From: Acanthaster planci
Taxonomy: Eukaryota > Echinodermata > Asteroidea > Valvatida > Acanthasteridae
Reading direction: 5' to 3'
Assembly (NCBI RefSeq): GCF_001949145.1
Contig: NW_019091387.1
Coordinates: forward strand, 1,867,059 to 1,903,600
Length of the DNA stretch: 36,542 nt
Positions 34,653-36,542 of the stretch are shown one piece after another. The position numbers and the translations under genes were made by a program. Numbering within the stretch: the first letter of the stretch is position 1; every line of letters starts with the position of its first letter. A model generated the notes under the pieces. The model saw nothing but the letters and a program-made list of their open reading frames with translations. It made no database searches and had not been told where the DNA came from.

Positions 34653-35543
34653 GCGGAAATTGTTATACAATTGTCCCAATTAAGGGACTGCGCCAAAACG
34701 GTTTGCGCGCACAGGCCACNTCTCTACGATGAGACGGTTACACACGAGCGGTACAGGCAGGCGCGCGATCTCTACGTCAAAGCCATGGAGTTGGCGGGTA
34801 ATTTGGTGGATCACAAAGAGAAAGAAGATTGGCTCTTTGGTATTGGACTAGCCAACTTTAAAATGTTCAGCATCCCGGCGACCATGTCGGCTGAGGCAAG
34901 GAAGGCAGCGTTGGACTTAGCTGTCAAAAACTTCCAAGCCATACTGACCAGCGCACAAGCGGATAACGCAATGAAGTGCGATGCATGGTTTGAGTTAGCC
35001 CGGACTGTCGATAAAGCACACAAGTTGCGGCCAAAAATAACGGTCGAAAATCTAACTCAACAGGCATGTCTGGATAAGGCACTTGAGGTGTCCCCAGATA
35101 ATTCCATGGAGGCGCGCATTCTAGCTCGTAAAGCGTCTATTTGTTATTATGCTTACCCCAGAAATGGCTTTCAAGAGGCCATACATTTGCTAAAAAGGTC
35201 CATCGAACTCGACAGTTCCAAGATCAATTTTTCTGCCTACTCCAAGCGGGCAAATATCTACGTAAATGAGTACAAAAGCAGCCATAACGTTGATCTCCTG
35301 CATAGTGCGCGAGCTGACCTTGAGCACATCTTGAAGGAACATGTTTCTCCATTGGATTTTGAAATGCTGGCAAAGGTGTATTTCTATTTGGCAAAAAGCA
35401 CCACCCAAGAAGAAGAATCCAAGGCATACATCCGGAAGGCTCTCCAGAACTGCACGAACGGCGAGGAATGTCACGACGGCAAAAATATAGTCAGCCTCCA
35501 AAAGCTCCGAGAACAAATTCAGAGGTACAGTGACCGACATTAA
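34653..35543 (+). CDS. TPR-like repeat protein, terminal (possibly near-complete) exon
   Basis: From the acceptor TAACTTCATTTTGCACAG| at 34652 the frame is open for 296 codons and stops at TAA 35541-35543. One codon (34719-34721) holds the unknown base. The protein is predicted all-helical, soluble and rich in Ala, Leu and Lys, with no signal or membrane segment. TPR-like helical pairs lie at residues about 34-70 (RQARDLYVKAMELAGN; LFGIGLANFKMF), 84-121 (ALDLAVKNFQAIL; AWFELARTVDKA), 135-185 (ACLDKALEVSPDN; ARKASICYYAY; EAIHLLKRSIELD), 195-229 (AYSKRANIYVNEY; ADLEHILK) and 237-268 (EMLAKVYFYLAK; AYIRKALQNC). Xaa-A..LDKAL..SPDN is the classical TPR ending. TPR stacks bind peptides or, in the IFIT family, RNA; the ligand here is unknown. 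There is no upstream in-frame ATG, and the first internal Met is residue 45. One model joins an ATG-only exon (ATG at 34539-34541) through a 111-bp intron. GC and CpG are higher than in the surroundings. No polyadenylation signal is obvious. Confidence 0.85.
   Translation, partial: AEIVIQLSQLRDCAKTVCAHRPXLYDETVTHERYRQARDLYVKAMELAGNLVDHKEKEDWLFGIGLANFKMFSIPATMSAEARKAALDLAVKNFQAILTSAQADNAMKCDAWFELARTVDKAHKLRPKITVENLTQQACLDKALEVSPDNSMEARILARKASICYYAYPRNGFQEAIHLLKRSIELDSSKINFSAYSKRANIYVNEYKSSHNVDLLHSARADLEHILKEHVSPLDFEMLAKVYFYLAKSTTQEEESKAYIRKALQNCTNGEECHDGKNIVSLQKLREQIQRYSDRH
34720..34720. other. Ambiguous base (N)
   Basis: Single undetermined base inside the TPR exon, second position of codon CNT (Leu, Pro, His or Arg). 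No frame effect is implied because the frame stays open across it. Confidence 0.97.
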
Positions 35544-36126
35544 GAGGCAAAGGAGTCCTACCAGAAAGGCGTTGAAAGTTCTTTATATTAATCGGCTGTG
35601 TAATTCAATTAATGATACGGTATTCTTTATATCATTCACCTGAAAAAAATCACTATTAACGTCATTATCCCCTTTATATTTCTCAGCTTTAATTAAGTTG
35701 ATTTCTGATTTTCTGCATTGTGCTATATGCTTGGGACGTGTATGTAACACTTAGACCTATCCTGTTTTAATCAGTCGATGTATTTCAAGTATTTTAAAAA
35801 AGTCAATTCATTATTTTCAATATTGTTTTCAGTCAATGAAATTCTGCGCTGAACAGCAATGAAGGGATGATTTTGAAGAAACGAGGATGCTTTTGTTTAA
35901 TGAAATCCCCAATCACGAGTCAGAATGTCGTTTTTTCTCCCGTTTTTGACGTATAAAATAAGTTTATTTGATTTCAAAGAGTGCATGATGTAAATGAAAC
36001 CATTTTGGTACATGTTTGCTTGGCTGCTGTCTTGCAGGCCAAAGCTTTTGTTTCATGGGAAAAAATCAGAATTAGTGCCATTCTCCGCTTTATATTTCTG
36101 AGCTTTAAGTTGATTTTTGATTTCAG
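35544..36126. other. 3' flank of the TPR exon, intron-like
   Basis: AT-rich non-coding stretch with two copies of a roughly 70-bp segment (35641-35714 and 36058-36126). Other acceptor-like sites lie at about 35832 (TTGTTTTCAG) and 36038 (GTCTTGCAG). It may be the 3' UTR of the TPR transcript, the intergenic gap, or an intron leading to the GC-rich exon at 36127. Confidence 0.5.
35641..36126 (+). repeat. Duplicated acceptor-bearing segment (two copies)
   Basis: 35641-35714 and 36058-36126 align at roughly 80% identity. Shared blocks are GAAAAAATCA, then TTTATATTTCT.AGCTTTAA and GTTGATTTyTGATTT. A 4-base TTAA insertion is present in the left copy. The left copy reads ...GATTTTCTGCA where the right copy reads ...GATTTCAG followed by the open GC-rich frame, so only the right copy has a usable splice AG at that position. 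Confidence 0.72.
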
Positions 36127-36542
36127 TTTCGACGGGCACCGGGGCTGCTACGGAGAGCACCGCTGGGGACAGCGCAGCTGGTACCGTCAACCTCGCACCA
36201 CTCATCACTGCATGCAGTCGGCCGGCCGGGGAGCGACACACTCCGGCCATAGCCCAACCAGCGCCCGCCCAAGCGGTGGATGTCCCGGAGGGCAGTTTTA
36301 GCGGGGATCCAGCTGCGCCCGGCGGAGGCCCTTCAAGTGGTGAGTCCATCCAAGGAGTTGCTCGTGGTCTGCAGCCTCAGCAGCAGGACTCTGTAGTTAA
36401 CAATATAGCTAATCCTAGCATAGGCGTAGGCCTAGGTCTGAATTCGGCTGTTTGCAACGGGGTCAGTAATGTTGTCAGTAGGCCGGGCATTACCGATTCG
36501 GCCGGTAGGGATGTAATGCTCGCTAACACAGTTAGGCCTACA
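36127..36542 (+). CDS. GC-rich Ala/Gly/Pro-rich open frame, partial, runs off the right edge
   Basis: After TTGATTTTTGATTTCAG| the sequence switches abruptly to GC-rich DNA. One frame (first full codon TCG at 36129) is open for 138 codons to the window end. The next upstream in-frame stop is at 36111-36113, and the only Met lies near the end, so the frame needs splicing or is 5'-truncated. The peptide is low-complexity and probably disordered: STGTGAATESTAG, then APAQAVDVPEGSFSGD, GVARGLQPQQQDS and NPSIGVGVGLGLNSAV. No domain is visible. It could be the disordered N-terminal part of a cellular protein, or the gag-like N-terminus of a retroelement or recombinase-type mobile-element ORF. The other two forward frames hit stops within 60 codons, so this one is preferred. 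Confidence 0.5.

Overview
The window is animal nuclear DNA. Large AT-rich non-coding stretches hold consensus GT/AG splice sites, degenerate non-LTR retrotransposon pieces, small inverted-repeat transposons and minisatellites. The palindromic heptamer/octamer (T)ACATGTA is very over-represented. From general familiarity this suits a marine invertebrate (lancelet, hemichordate, echinoderm or mollusc), but I cannot name the species. Most open frames are short chance ORFs.

Three coding segments are worth annotating. (1) A minus-strand internal exon at 18054-18189 has consensus acceptor and donor sites and encodes a peptide of the mitochondrial calcium uptake (MICU2/MICU3) family. The rest of that gene was not found, so much of the window may be its introns. 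(2) A plus-strand exon at 34653-35543 (296 codons and a stop, one ambiguous base at 34720) encodes a tetratricopeptide-repeat-like helical protein. It is the longest and clearest coding region. (3) A GC-rich, Ala/Gly/Pro/Ser/Gln-rich frame runs open from 36127 to the window end. It is either the exon of another gene or the front of a mobile-element ORF. Two weaker minus-strand exon candidates lie at 4665-4846 and 9722-9895.

Mobile DNA: the 3' tail of a LINE-like element (3525-3857); a minus-strand reverse-transcriptase relic (7214-7590) next to an unrelated plus-strand endonuclease/RT-type LINE relic (7860-8650); a 252-bp MITE with a CAGTGGYGTAGC-type terminus and a likely 7-bp target duplication (10921-11172); a long-armed foldback element (12977-13232); a 155-bp inverted-repeat MITE (20112-20266); and a 1524-bp hAT-like non-autonomous transposon with CAGTGCYG ends and an imperfect 8-bp target duplication (29613-31136). 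Tandem repeats occur at 1-131 (34-bp unit), 10280-10474 (five 39-bp units), 11057-11136, 28843-28890 and 29218-29332.

I found no operon, CRISPR array, tRNA, rRNA or other clearly new molecular system. The most unusual part is the right end. There the TPR exon may be preceded by an exon whose only coding content is ATG, and a roughly 70-bp intron-like segment is duplicated, the second copy supplying the acceptor of the GC-rich frame.
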